Source: Winogradskyella pelagia
GTDB taxonomy: Bacteria; Bacteroidota; Bacteroidia; Flavobacteriales; Flavobacteriaceae
Reading direction: 5' to 3'
Assembly (NCBI RefSeq): GCF_017581965.1
Contig: NZ_JAGEVF010000001.1
Span: forward strand, 62,001 to 126,000
Length of the DNA: 64,000 bases
Positions 46,348 to 54,464 of the stretch are shown piece after piece (the stretch's first letter is position 1; every line of letters begins with the position of its first letter). The notes below the pieces were generated by a model, which saw only the letters and a program-made list of their open reading frames with translations, was not told the DNA's origin and did no database searches. The position numbers and the translations under genes were made by a program.

Positions 46348-46974
46348 TCATAAATCCACCACGAAAATCAACCCCATACTATTCAGGTATCTTATTTTCT
46401 GTTTATCGCTGATCCCTTGATTGGCATTAGTTTCAAATTTTCCAAAATCAGATTGCCCTGAAACATTGATACCAGCGCTAAATCCATCGAATAATTCAAA
46501 CAAAAGACCAACTCCAAACTGAGCACCAAAATTCCAGCCCTCATAGATATCTTCTTGAGTACCATTAAGAAAGCGATATTCATCCTTGATAATAGTATGG
46601 CCATAAAAGCCAAAATTGGCATAAAAACTTATTTTTTCTGAAAACTCAGAATTTAGAGTCAACAATACCGGTATTTTAAGTAATGATCTTTGATGGTAGA
46701 AATTCCCTAAAGCATTAAATCCATTTCCTGTCAATTCATAAAGTCCGAGACCTGTTGAAACACCTACTCTTTGGCTAATATTATAATTGAGTAGGATTTC
46801 TCCACTGTTGCTGTTAAGGTTGTAATTGGGTTCATTATCATTTTCTACGATGCCGAAACCAATGCCTCCATAAGCGATAAGATTAAACTTAGATGTTGTT
46901 GTTTCCTGAGCTTGACCAAGGCAAAAGGCCATTAGAAGAACTAGGATTAAATTGCATTTAACTTTCTTTTTCAT
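46348..46974 (-). CDS. Outer-membrane beta-barrel protein, hypothetical
   Basis: The 208-residue protein has a signal peptide (about 1-22) and an eight- to ten-strand barrel pattern (for example FNLIAYGGIGFGIV and ISFYANFGFYGHTI), with no Cys or known motif. This matches the generic PorT/OmpW-like barrels of flavobacteria. It probably starts the transcript that carries padR and the ABC genes, since the gap to padR is 25 bp and a TATATTTG box lies upstream. Confidence 0.75.
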   Translation of the reverse strand: MKKKVKCNLILVLLMAFCLGQAQETTTSKFNLIAYGGIGFGIVENDNEPNYNLNSNSGEILLNYNISQRVGVSTGLGLYELTGNGFNALGNFYHQRSLLKIPVLLTLNSEFSEKISFYANFGFYGHTIIKDEYRFLNGTQEDIYEGWNFGAQFGVGLLFELFDGFSAGINVSGQSDFGKFETNANQGISDKQKIRYLNSMGLIFVVDL

Positions 46975-47014
46975 TTTTATTTGTATAAAACGTTGAACAA
47001 ATTTTTAAGCAAAA

Positions 47015-47022
47015 CAAATATA
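47015..47022 (-). promoter_or_regulatory. Promoter -7 box of the barrel-PadR-ABC operon
   Basis: TATATTTG on the minus strand is an exact TAnnTTTG match, 40 bases upstream of the barrel gene ATG. Confidence 0.45.
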
Positions 47023-47131
47023 CATAATTTTCTTATGCATAAGTAACTTAAGCATTGTTAAGGATTTATTTTTATGAAAACTTTAATCTATTGAAGTGCT
47101 TCATTCATTGTTAGTCTATTCTTAGTTTGCT

Positions 47132-47139
47132 TATTTTTG
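47132..47139 (+). promoter_or_regulatory. Promoter -7 box of the flavin reductase gene
   Basis: TATTTTTG matches TAnnTTTG, 16 bases before the ATG at 47156; a TTG at 47108-47110 lies 21 bases upstream. Confidence 0.5.
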
Positions 47140-47155
47140 CAAAAAAAGAATAGTT

Positions 47156-48220
47156 ATGTCACAGTTTCACAAACTCGCCATAAAATCTATAAATCGACTT
47201 ACAGATAAATCTGTTGTCTTGAATTTTAACGTTCCCGAGGGATTATCAGAAGTATTTCAATTCAATGCAGGTCAATACATAACCTTAAAAACAACTATTG
47301 ATGGTGAAGACGTTAGGCGGGATTATTCTATCTGCGCTTCTAAAAACAGTGGAGACCTTAGCGTGGCCGTGAAATCGGTAGATGGTGGAACTTTTTCGGT
47401 ATATGCCAACACAACGATAAAAGCTGGCGACGTGCTCGAAGTGGCCGAACCTAATGGTAGGTTTGTTTTTGAAGCGCACCCACAAAAAACAAGGACAATC
47501 GCAGCTTTTGCAGCAGGGAGTGGAATAACACCAATATTAAGTATTGCTAAAACTTTACTAGAGGACGAACCATTCAGTAATTTTATATTGGTCTACGGGA
47601 ACAAAACACCACAAGACACTATGTTTTTAGAAGACTTGATGTCCCTTAAAGACAAGTATGGCAACCGCATTCATGTACATTTTATCTACAGCCAGTCTAA
47701 CGAAACCGATGCTCTTTTTGGAAGAATAGAAAAAAGTACCGTTAACCTTATTGTAAAAAACAAGTATAAAGCTATTACAATAGACAAGTTTTATTTGTGT
47801 GGTCCAGAGGCTATGATCAATACCGTTAAAGATGTACTACTCGAAAACCATATCAAAGAACACAATATCTTGTTTGAATTGTTTACTGCACCTGCAGCAT
47901 CTGAATCAGAAACACAAGAAGAAACAACTATAACCAATGGAATGACTTCCATAAAGGTACTTGTTGATGATGAAGATTTTGAATTTGAAATGGCACAAGA
48001 CCAAACCATTTTAGAAGCTGCTCTAAAACAAGATATTGATGCACCATATTCCTGCCAAGGAGGTATTTGTAGCAGTTGTATTGCCAGACTTACCGAAGGT
48101 ACTGCTAAAATGCGCCAAAATAATATTTTAACCGATGGTGAAGTTGCTGAAGGTCTTGTCCTTACCTGCCAAGCTCATCCAACTTCTGCTCATATAGTGG
48201 TTGACTATGATGATGTTTAA
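47156..48220 (+). CDS. FAD/NAD(P)H reductase with 2Fe-2S domain, PaaE-like
   Basis: This 354-residue electron-transfer protein has three parts: an FAD-binding beta-barrel (RRDYSICAS), a nucleotide-binding domain (FAAGSGITPILSI) and a C-terminal plant-type ferredoxin with Cys ligands C300, C305, C308 and C338. It would pass electrons from NAD(P)H to an oxygenase or desaturase. It resembles PaaE, but no other phenylacetate gene is near, so it probably serves another enzyme such as a fatty-acid desaturase elsewhere. Confidence 0.9.
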   Translation: MSQFHKLAIKSINRLTDKSVVLNFNVPEGLSEVFQFNAGQYITLKTTIDGEDVRRDYSICASKNSGDLSVAVKSVDGGTFSVYANTTIKAGDVLEVAEPNGRFVFEAHPQKTRTIAAFAAGSGITPILSIAKTLLEDEPFSNFILVYGNKTPQDTMFLEDLMSLKDKYGNRIHVHFIYSQSNETDALFGRIEKSTVNLIVKNKYKAITIDKFYLCGPEAMINTVKDVLLENHIKEHNILFELFTAPAASESETQEETTITNGMTSIKVLVDDEDFEFEMAQDQTILEAALKQDIDAPYSCQGGICSSCIARLTEGTAKMRQNNILTDGEVAEGLVLTCQAHPTSAHIVVDYDDV

Positions 48221-48229
48221 TTAAGGTGT

Positions 48230-49264
48230 TTAGCCCTTAATTTTTGGGCAGATTGAGGTTATCTTTTCTACTATTTGCTGTGGTGAAACCGATGCTGCAG
48301 CATCTTCATACCCTCTTGGATATTTGTTGCCATAAACCGAAGTTGGTATTAATGGAAATTTGTCCCTGTCTGCTGTGAGTGCATAAGATTCTGGTTGGTT
48401 AAAAGGTTCAAAACCGGCATACGGATGGGTAACGCCCCAAACAGTGACAACCTTAACGCCATACATGGCGGCCAAATGGCCATTACCGGAGTCCATTGAT
48501 AACATAAGGTCCATATTTGATATTAAAGCCAATTCATCTTTAAAACTAAGTTTGCCCGCAACAGAGCTCACGTTGTTATAAGATTCTTCAAGAGTATTCA
48601 ATATTTCTATTTCTCGCTGGCCTCCACCAAACAAAATTATATTATAGTCTTCAGCAAGTTGACTTATAACCTCCTCCATTAAACTTAAAGGGTACATTTT
48701 ACCCTTATGTGCTGCAAATGGGGCAATACCAATATTACAGATTCCATTTTTACCTAAAAAGACTTTGGCTTTTGTGTCTAAGGAGGGTTTCGATAAAACT
48801 ATTGGGTTGGATAAATCAACATTGCAACCTAGAGCTTTAAACACTTCAGCATACCTTGCTGTTGTTGGTTTTAATGGTTTAAAAATGTTTCCTGTTGTTA
48901 GAGCCTTTTTCTCCTGCCTACCTTTATCTATGGTCAACGCTCTCTTATTAAAAAGAAATACCTTAATGATTTTTGTACGAAGTACATTGTGGAGGTCTGC
49001 TATGGCATCAAAATCTAGTTTCAAAAGTGCTCTAGACAGCCTGTACAAACCTGGTATTCCTTTGTGTTTTCCCTTAAAGTCGGGAGTAAAAACGCTAACA
49101 TTAGGAATTTCTTTAAAGATAGGTTCAAAAAACGGCCTTGTGACTACCGTTACTTTGAGCCCTTTGTTCTGGTTTAACAAGGCCAATAAAACAGGCACTA
49201 TTATGGCTACGTCACCCATAGCAGAGAACCTTAATACCAAAATATGTTTGGGTCTCCGTATCAT
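48230..49264 (-). CDS. Glycosyltransferase family 9 (heptosyltransferase-like)
   Basis: The 344-residue GT-B enzyme resembles LPS heptosyltransferases, which add ADP-heptose to the core oligosaccharide. The N-terminal KHILVLRFSAMGDVAI and the C-terminal SMDSGNGHLAAMYGVKVVTVWGVTHP blocks are characteristic. It lies 21 bp after the DUF4254 gene on the same strand, a pairing seen in many Bacteroidota. The sugar is not certain. Confidence 0.92.
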   Translation of the reverse strand: MIRRPKHILVLRFSAMGDVAIIVPVLLALLNQNKGLKVTVVTRPFFEPIFKEIPNVSVFTPDFKGKHKGIPGLYRLSRALLKLDFDAIADLHNVLRTKIIKVFLFNKRALTIDKGRQEKKALTTGNIFKPLKPTTARYAEVFKALGCNVDLSNPIVLSKPSLDTKAKVFLGKNGICNIGIAPFAAHKGKMYPLSLMEEVISQLAEDYNIILFGGGQREIEILNTLEESYNNVSSVAGKLSFKDELALISNMDLMLSMDSGNGHLAAMYGVKVVTVWGVTHPYAGFEPFNQPESYALTADRDKFPLIPTSVYGNKYPRGYEDAAASVSPQQIVEKITSICPKIKG

Positions 49265-49285
49265 TAAAATCTTAAATGGGGAAAA

Positions 49286-49894
49286 TTACTTTTGACCTCT
49301 TAATACAGGATTAAGCTCATCGTCATTATACATCTTCATTTGCTTGTACACCTTCATATACTTATCTCCTTTAGAGATATCTTCTAAAAGTTGATCAATA
49401 GCTTTACTTAAATCTTCTCGCTGCTCTAACAGAACGTTAAGCTTCTTCTCACAAGCCGCTTTATGAGCATCAGACGCATCCTCTCTTATCGTTTCTAAAT
49501 GCATATGGTAAATCTTTAACGCCAATATGGATAATCGGTCAATTGCCCAAGCTGGACTTTCTGAATTTACTGTTGCATAAGGTTTAACCTCAACGTCTTT
49601 GTATTTATCTAAAAAATAGCTATCTATATATTCTACAGTGTCTGTTCTATCTTGGTTAGATGCATCTATTTTACGTTTAAGTTCCAATGCTGCAACCGGG
49701 TCAATATTTGGATCTCTTATGATATCTTCATACGCCCACTGAACAGTATCAATCCAGCACTTCCTGTAAAGCAGGTGCGCAATGACATCTTCATTTTTAT
49801 TGTATTTGTTTGAAAAGGGCTGATCTACCGTGTTAAGAACCTTGTAGGTTTTTATGGCGTCTTGAAATATTTCGTTCGCTTTTTGTGAAAACAT
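49286..49894 (-). CDS. DUF4254 family protein
   Basis: The 202-residue, all-helical, cytoplasmic protein belongs to DUF4254, which is regularly found next to GT9 genes in Bacteroidota and has no established function. Recognisable blocks are LLYRKCWIDTVQWAYEDIIR and AWAIDRLSILALKIYHM. It is the first gene of the pair and probably supports core or O-antigen synthesis. Confidence 0.88.
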   Translation of the reverse strand: MFSQKANEIFQDAIKTYKVLNTVDQPFSNKYNKNEDVIAHLLYRKCWIDTVQWAYEDIIRDPNIDPVAALELKRKIDASNQDRTDTVEYIDSYFLDKYKDVEVKPYATVNSESPAWAIDRLSILALKIYHMHLETIREDASDAHKAACEKKLNVLLEQREDLSKAIDQLLEDISKGDKYMKVYKQMKMYNDDELNPVLRGQK

Positions 49895-49917
49895 GTTGAA
49901 TTGAAATTTAATCTATG

Positions 49918-49925
49918 CAAATATA
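49918..49925 (-). promoter_or_regulatory. Promoter -7 box of DUF4254-GT9
   Basis: TATATTTG on the minus strand matches TAnnTTTG exactly, 23 bases upstream of the DUF4254 ATG. No clear TTG element is seen upstream. Confidence 0.45.
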
Positions 49926-49967
49926 GTTTGAATTATTAACTTACAGGCTCTATAACACTCCCTTACA

Positions 49968-50630
49968 ATGAAGATTCATAACCTTTCTGAAAAGCCTTCT
50001 ATTCTCAACACTTTTATTTCCGAACTCAGAGATATTTCGATACAGAAAGACAGAATGCGATTTAGGCGCAATATTGAAAGAATTGGTGAAATAATATGTT
50101 ATGAACTGAGTAAGTCATTACATTATAAGCCACATAGTATTAAAAGCCCTCTAGGGTCTCAAACTTCAGAATTACCTCAAGACGATATTGTACTGTGCTC
50201 TATTTTACGCGCAGGTATTCCTTTGCACAATGGTTTACTCAACTATTTTGATAAGGCCGATAATGCTTTCATTTCAGCATACAGAAAGCATGACACAAGT
50301 GGTTTTAATTCATTTAAAATTGAAGTAGAATATCTTGCTTGTCCCAACTTGGAGGGCAAGACTCTTATTTTGGCCGACCCCATGCTAGCTACTGGTCAAT
50401 CAATTGTTTCAACTCTTAAAGCTTTACAGTCCTTTGGGACACCAAAAAAGATTCATCTTGTAAGTATCATTGGTGCCAAGCCAGGTATTGAATACGTTTC
50501 TGAATACGTTTCCACGGACGTTATACTTTGGATAGGAACCATTGATAAAGAACTCAACAGTCAATCATACATTGTACCAGGATTAGGTGACGCTGGAGAC
50601 TTAGCCTATGGGCAAAAATTACAGCAGTAA
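49968..50630 (+). CDS. upp: Uracil phosphoribosyltransferase
   Basis: Upp salvages uracil with PRPP to UMP. The 220-residue protein shows the LCSILRAGIPLHNGL block and the PRPP loop D137-P-M-L-A-T-G143 (LADPMLATGQS), and ends in the uracil-binding VPGLGDAGD. The C-terminus overlaps the convergent DUF6427 gene by 12 bases. Confidence 0.95.
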   Translation: MKIHNLSEKPSILNTFISELRDISIQKDRMRFRRNIERIGEIICYELSKSLHYKPHSIKSPLGSQTSELPQDDIVLCSILRAGIPLHNGLLNYFDKADNAFISAYRKHDTSGFNSFKIEVEYLACPNLEGKTLILADPMLATGQSIVSTLKALQSFGTPKKIHLVSIIGAKPGIEYVSEYVSTDVILWIGTIDKELNSQSYIVPGLGDAGDLAYGQKLQQ

Positions 50631-51536
50631 ACTAACAACAGGAACTACAACAAATAAAACTGGGAATATTTCTTTAAACCAGCGTTCAGAAATTACCTCT
50701 AAATAATTCGCCATAATTATTGAAAACGGTGCAAACAAAAAGATAAATTCACTACCGTTTTTATTAGGGGCAATAATAGCAACGAAAATAGCTAAAAAGG
50801 ATGCCCAGCCAACTAGAAAGTAAGATGGTCTAATTTTTTTATTCTTATCCTTCAAACCATTAAAAAAATAAAGTGTAGTCCATAGAAAAGAGGTGAAAAT
50901 TATTGTTAATTTTAAAATACTTGCCTTAGTGTTGTATGGTGTAAAGTCTAAGCTGGCAAATCTTTCAAAATTAGAGGGTAATAAATAAACATCATGCATT
51001 AAAATATTATAGGATACCAATAACAACACAAAAGTTGAAATACCAATAAAGGGTACTGCCAGGTTCTTAATATTATTTTGTGAGTGGTAAATTAAAGCTA
51101 CCATGACCAATGCAAAAAACAAAAAGGCCCAGAAATAAAATAGTGTAGCGCAAGCAATCCAAAAACCAGCATCAAAAAGTTTCTTCTTAATATGAAGATT
51201 AGAATGCAAACTAATAAGGCGTCTTAATGCGAATAACACAAACAGATTTGAAAGCAATAAATTAGAATGGCGTGTAGATTCTGGAAACATTAAAATCAAA
51301 AGACCAAAAGTCATTATAGAATAACTATTGCCTTGGGTCAGTTTATTCTTGGAGACTATAAAGTTTAAAAGAAAAACAAAGAAAATAACTAGAAGAAATT
51401 TTAGCACTATAGTCGGCGCTGTACTTAAATTATTTGTGACCTGCTGAAAGTTGACTGCCGTAAAAACCAGAGTTATCAGAATACCCACAATAATAAAATT
51501 AATGGGCTTTGATTTACTGAAAATACTTGTAATCAT
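50619..51536 (-). CDS. DUF6427 family membrane protein
   Basis: The 305-residue protein has about eight to nine membrane helices and matches the flavobacterial DUF6427 type (start SIFSKSKPINFIIVG). No function is known. Similar genes are regularly next to upp and a small DUF6341 gene. Its start lies only 40 bp from the divergent DUF6341 start, and the plus-strand promoter reaches into its first codons. Confidence 0.8.
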   Translation of the reverse strand: MITSIFSKSKPINFIIVGILITLVFTAVNFQQVTNNLSTAPTIVLKFLLVIFFVFLLNFIVSKNKLTQGNSYSIMTFGLLILMFPESTRHSNLLLSNLFVLFALRRLISLHSNLHIKKKLFDAGFWIACATLFYFWAFLFFALVMVALIYHSQNNIKNLAVPFIGISTFVLLLVSYNILMHDVYLLPSNFERFASLDFTPYNTKASILKLTIIFTSFLWTTLYFFNGLKDKNKKIRPSYFLVGWASFLAIFVAIIAPNKNGSEFIFLFAPFSIIMANYLEVISERWFKEIFPVLFVVVPVVSLLL

Positions 51537-51556
51537 TAACTCTTTTTGTATTTTTG
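51527..51556 (+). promoter_or_regulatory. Promoter of the DUF6341 gene
   Basis: TTG at 51527-51529 and TATTTTTG at 51549-51556 are 19 bases apart, a good match to the flavobacterial consensus, 20 bases before the ATG. The TTG overlaps the first codons of the divergent DUF6427 gene. Confidence 0.55.
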
Positions 51557-51576
51557 CATGATAAATTTAAAAAGTT

Positions 51577-51804
51577 ATGAAGGATTTCTTTTACGGAATA
51601 CAAGATTTATTTGTTGACGGACTGTTTTTACCTTTTGATATGCTTAGGTCTTTGGAGTTAGAAAGCTGGTTTGGAGCTAATGTTATGTCTTGGATTTTTA
51701 TGGCTATTGGTTTTGTTGCTTTTATTTATTGGATGATGCAATTGGCGAAGTTCAATTCCAACAATGAGGAGGACAAAAGCGTTACCGCTCACTCATACTT
51801 ATAA
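51577..51804 (+). CDS. DUF6341 family small membrane protein
   Basis: The 75-residue protein has an amphipathic start (FFYGIQDLFVDGLFLPFD) and one membrane helix (about 35-58), then a polar, acidic tail. This conserved flavobacterial family has no known function. Its end overlaps the convergent purD end by six bases. Confidence 0.85.
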   Translation: MKDFFYGIQDLFVDGLFLPFDMLRSLELESWFGANVMSWIFMAIGFVAFIYWMMQLAKFNSNNEEDKSVTAHSYL

Positions 51805-53070
51805 ATCAAATCCTATATCCTTACGATAATACATCTTATCAAAACATAATTTATTTATGCTTTGATAGGATTTTTTTATGGCTTCATTATAAGTATTACC
51901 ATAAGACGTTATAGCCATTACACGGCCGCCCGATGTTACAATTTTACCCTCTTTTGTTGTGGCACCTGCATGAAAAATTAAAGAATCCTCTACCTCTGTT
52001 ATACCATGAATTTCTTTGCCCTTTTCATAAGATTCTGGATACCCTCCAGAAACAAGCATTACCGTAGTTGCAGCTCTTTCATCAATTTCAATTTCAATAT
52101 TGGATAAAGACTGGTTAGACATAGCCATAAAAATTTCGACCAAATCTGATTTAAGCCTAGGTAGAACTACTTCTGTCTCGGGATCACCCATCCTCACGTT
52201 ATATTCTATAACCTTGGGTTCGTCTCCTACTTTAATTAAACCAATAAAAATAAATCCAATGTAGGGTAGATCATCTTCAATTAAACCTTTTACGGTGGGC
52301 TTAACAATTTTAGTCTCTATTTTTTCTAAAAAGTCCTGTGTTGCAAAAGGAACTGGTGAAATAGCTCCCATTCCTCCTGTATTAAGCCCTGTGTCACCTT
52401 CTCCTATTCGCTTGTAATCTTTTGCCGTAGGTAGTATTTTATAGTCTTTGCCATCAGTTAAAACGAAACAGCTCAATTCAATGCCGTCCAAGAACTCTTC
52501 AACAACGACCTTTTTACTGGCATTTCCGAACTTAGCATCAACTAGCATATGCTTTAACTCCGTCTTGGCCTCCTCCAAATCATCGATTATTAATACGCCT
52601 TTCCCTGCTGCAAGACCGTCTGCTTTTAAAACATATGGTGCGTTTAATGATTCCAAAAACTTAAAGCCCTCTTCAATATTTTGTGAAGTAAAGCTTTGAT
52701 AGTCAGCTGTTGGAATATGGTGTCTAGACATAAATTCCTTGGCAAACTCCTTACTTCCTTCCAATTCGGCAGCTGCTTTTTGGGGCCCTATAACTGGAAC
52801 GTGTTTTATTGCGGTATCGTTTAAGAAAAAATCATGGATGCCCTGGACCAAAGGGTCTTCTGGGCCCACAACAACCAATTCTATTTCATTTTTAATAACA
52901 GCATCCTTTATAGCCTTAAAATCCGTTACCGAAACTTGCAGGTTTGTTGCTATATCTGCCGTACCTGAATTTCCCGGCGCTACAAATAAGTTTGTGCAAA
53001 GCTTGCTTTGAGCCAGTTTCCATGCGAAGGTGTGTTCTCTACCACCAGAACCAAGGACAAGAATGTTCAT
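51799..53070 (-). CDS. purD: Phosphoribosylamine-glycine ligase
   Basis: PurD makes glycinamide ribonucleotide from phosphoribosylamine, glycine and ATP in purine synthesis. The 423-residue ATP-grasp protein has the N-terminal NILVLGSGGREHT, the ATP-grasp loop LKADGLAAGKGV and the GGMGAISPVPF and NVRMGDPETE blocks. ATG at 53070 is chosen over a more upstream in-frame start at 53091, whose extra residues (LKDIII) are not typical. It is divergent from the CapK-like gene. Confidence 0.96.
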   Translation of the reverse strand: MNILVLGSGGREHTFAWKLAQSKLCTNLFVAPGNSGTADIATNLQVSVTDFKAIKDAVIKNEIELVVVGPEDPLVQGIHDFFLNDTAIKHVPVIGPQKAAAELEGSKEFAKEFMSRHHIPTADYQSFTSQNIEEGFKFLESLNAPYVLKADGLAAGKGVLIIDDLEEAKTELKHMLVDAKFGNASKKVVVEEFLDGIELSCFVLTDGKDYKILPTAKDYKRIGEGDTGLNTGGMGAISPVPFATQDFLEKIETKIVKPTVKGLIEDDLPYIGFIFIGLIKVGDEPKVIEYNVRMGDPETEVVLPRLKSDLVEIFMAMSNQSLSNIEIEIDERAATTVMLVSGGYPESYEKGKEIHGITEVEDSLIFHAGATTKEGKIVTSGGRVMAITSYGNTYNEAIKKSYQSINKLCFDKMYYRKDIGFDL

Positions 53071-53097
53071 GATAATTATGTCTTTGAGCAAAAATAA

Positions 53098-54462
53098 TTG
53101 GTTTTAACCTCAAAAAACAATTATTTTGAACAAACCTTAAGGCAACCTATATACTTGCAACTTTTTGACCTTTCATTAAAATTATCAGGCTTTAAAATAG
53201 ATGAGGCCAAAGCTGCATTTGCCAAAATAAAGGCATTGGCAAATGAAGACCTCCAAAAATACCAAGAGAATAAAAAACGTGAAATCCTTAATTATCATTT
53301 AAAATACAACTCGTTTTATAAATCATTTGGGAAAAATATTGACGTTAATGATTGGAATTCGGTTCCTGTTTTAAGAAAGAAGGATTTACAGCAACCACTA
53401 GAAAATAGATTATCAGAAGGTTTTACAAAGAACAACATTTATATAAATAAGACCTCTGGTAGCTCTGGACATCCTTTTGTTTTCGCAAAAGATAAATGGT
53501 GCCACGCTTTGACATGGGCTGAGATAATGAATCGTTTTTCTTGGTATGGCATTGATTTTAATACGTCTACCCAAGCACGTTTTTATGGAATTCCTCTCGA
53601 TAAAAAAGGATATTACAAAGAACGATTCAAGGATTTTTTAAGTAACCGTTATCGTTTCTCAATTTTTGATCTTACGGATAAGACTTTAAGCGGTGCATTA
53701 AATAAATTCAAATCTACGCCTTTTGACTACATTAATGGTTACACCAGTGCAATCGTTCAATTTGCAAAGTTTCTTAAATCTAAAGATTTGATTTTAAAAT
53801 CTATTTGCCCTAGTTTGTCCGTTTGTATTGTAACTGCAGAGATGCTTTTTAAAGACGATAAAGATTTATTAGAACACCATCTAGGAGTCCCGGTAATAAA
53901 TGAATATGGTGCTTCTGAATTGGGTTTGATTGCTTTTCAAAATCTAAATAATGAGTGGCAATTAAATACCGAAACCTTATATGTTGAGGTTTTGGATGAT
54001 AATGATTCAGCTATTACTAATGGTAGTGCGGGACGACTAGTGGTAACGTCTTTGTACAACAAGGCGCATCCTTTTATTCGTTATGATTTAGGAGATGTTG
54101 GACAAATTTCCACTAAAAGTTCCAATATCACTCCTAAGCTTGAAAGCCTAATTGGCCGCACCAATGATATAGCCCTATTGCCTAGTGGAAAAAAGGCAGC
54201 AGGACTAACCTTTTATTATATTACAAAAAGCGTTATTGAGGATGATGGCAACGTCTCTGAATTTATTATTGAGCAGCATAGACCGAATTCCCTTAAGGTG
54301 GTTTATTGCTCAAAATTTGCGCTGACGGAAGCCAAAAAGAAATTAATAGCTCAGGAAATGGAGACCTATCTAGAACCAGGTCTCACTGTTAATTTTAATA
54401 GAGTAAAACAAATAGTAAGGTCTAAATCGGGTAAGTTGAAGCAGTTTAATAGGTTATTTTAA
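53098..54462 (+). CDS. CapK/PaaK-like adenylate-forming ligase
   Basis: The 454-residue enzyme belongs to the phenylacetate-CoA ligase-like branch of adenylate-forming proteins (CapK type) found in capsule and O-antigen loci. The ATP loop is TSGSSGHP, the A5-like block is INEYGASELG, and the ATP/hinge Asp lies in IRYDLGDVG. The frame starts immediately after a TAA with TTG at 53098 and has no ATG before residue 100, so TTG is the likely start. A role in activating an acyl group for sugar modification is inferred. The GT4 gene follows after two bases. Confidence 0.82.
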   Translation: MVLTSKNNYFEQTLRQPIYLQLFDLSLKLSGFKIDEAKAAFAKIKALANEDLQKYQENKKREILNYHLKYNSFYKSFGKNIDVNDWNSVPVLRKKDLQQPLENRLSEGFTKNNIYINKTSGSSGHPFVFAKDKWCHALTWAEIMNRFSWYGIDFNTSTQARFYGIPLDKKGYYKERFKDFLSNRYRFSIFDLTDKTLSGALNKFKSTPFDYINGYTSAIVQFAKFLKSKDLILKSICPSLSVCIVTAEMLFKDDKDLLEHHLGVPVINEYGASELGLIAFQNLNNEWQLNTETLYVEVLDDNDSAITNGSAGRLVVTSLYNKAHPFIRYDLGDVGQISTKSSNITPKLESLIGRTNDIALLPSGKKAAGLTFYYITKSVIEDDGNVSEFIIEQHRPNSLKVVYCSKFALTEAKKKLIAQEMETYLEPGLTVNFNRVKQIVRSKSGKLKQFNRLF

Positions 54463-54464
54463 CT

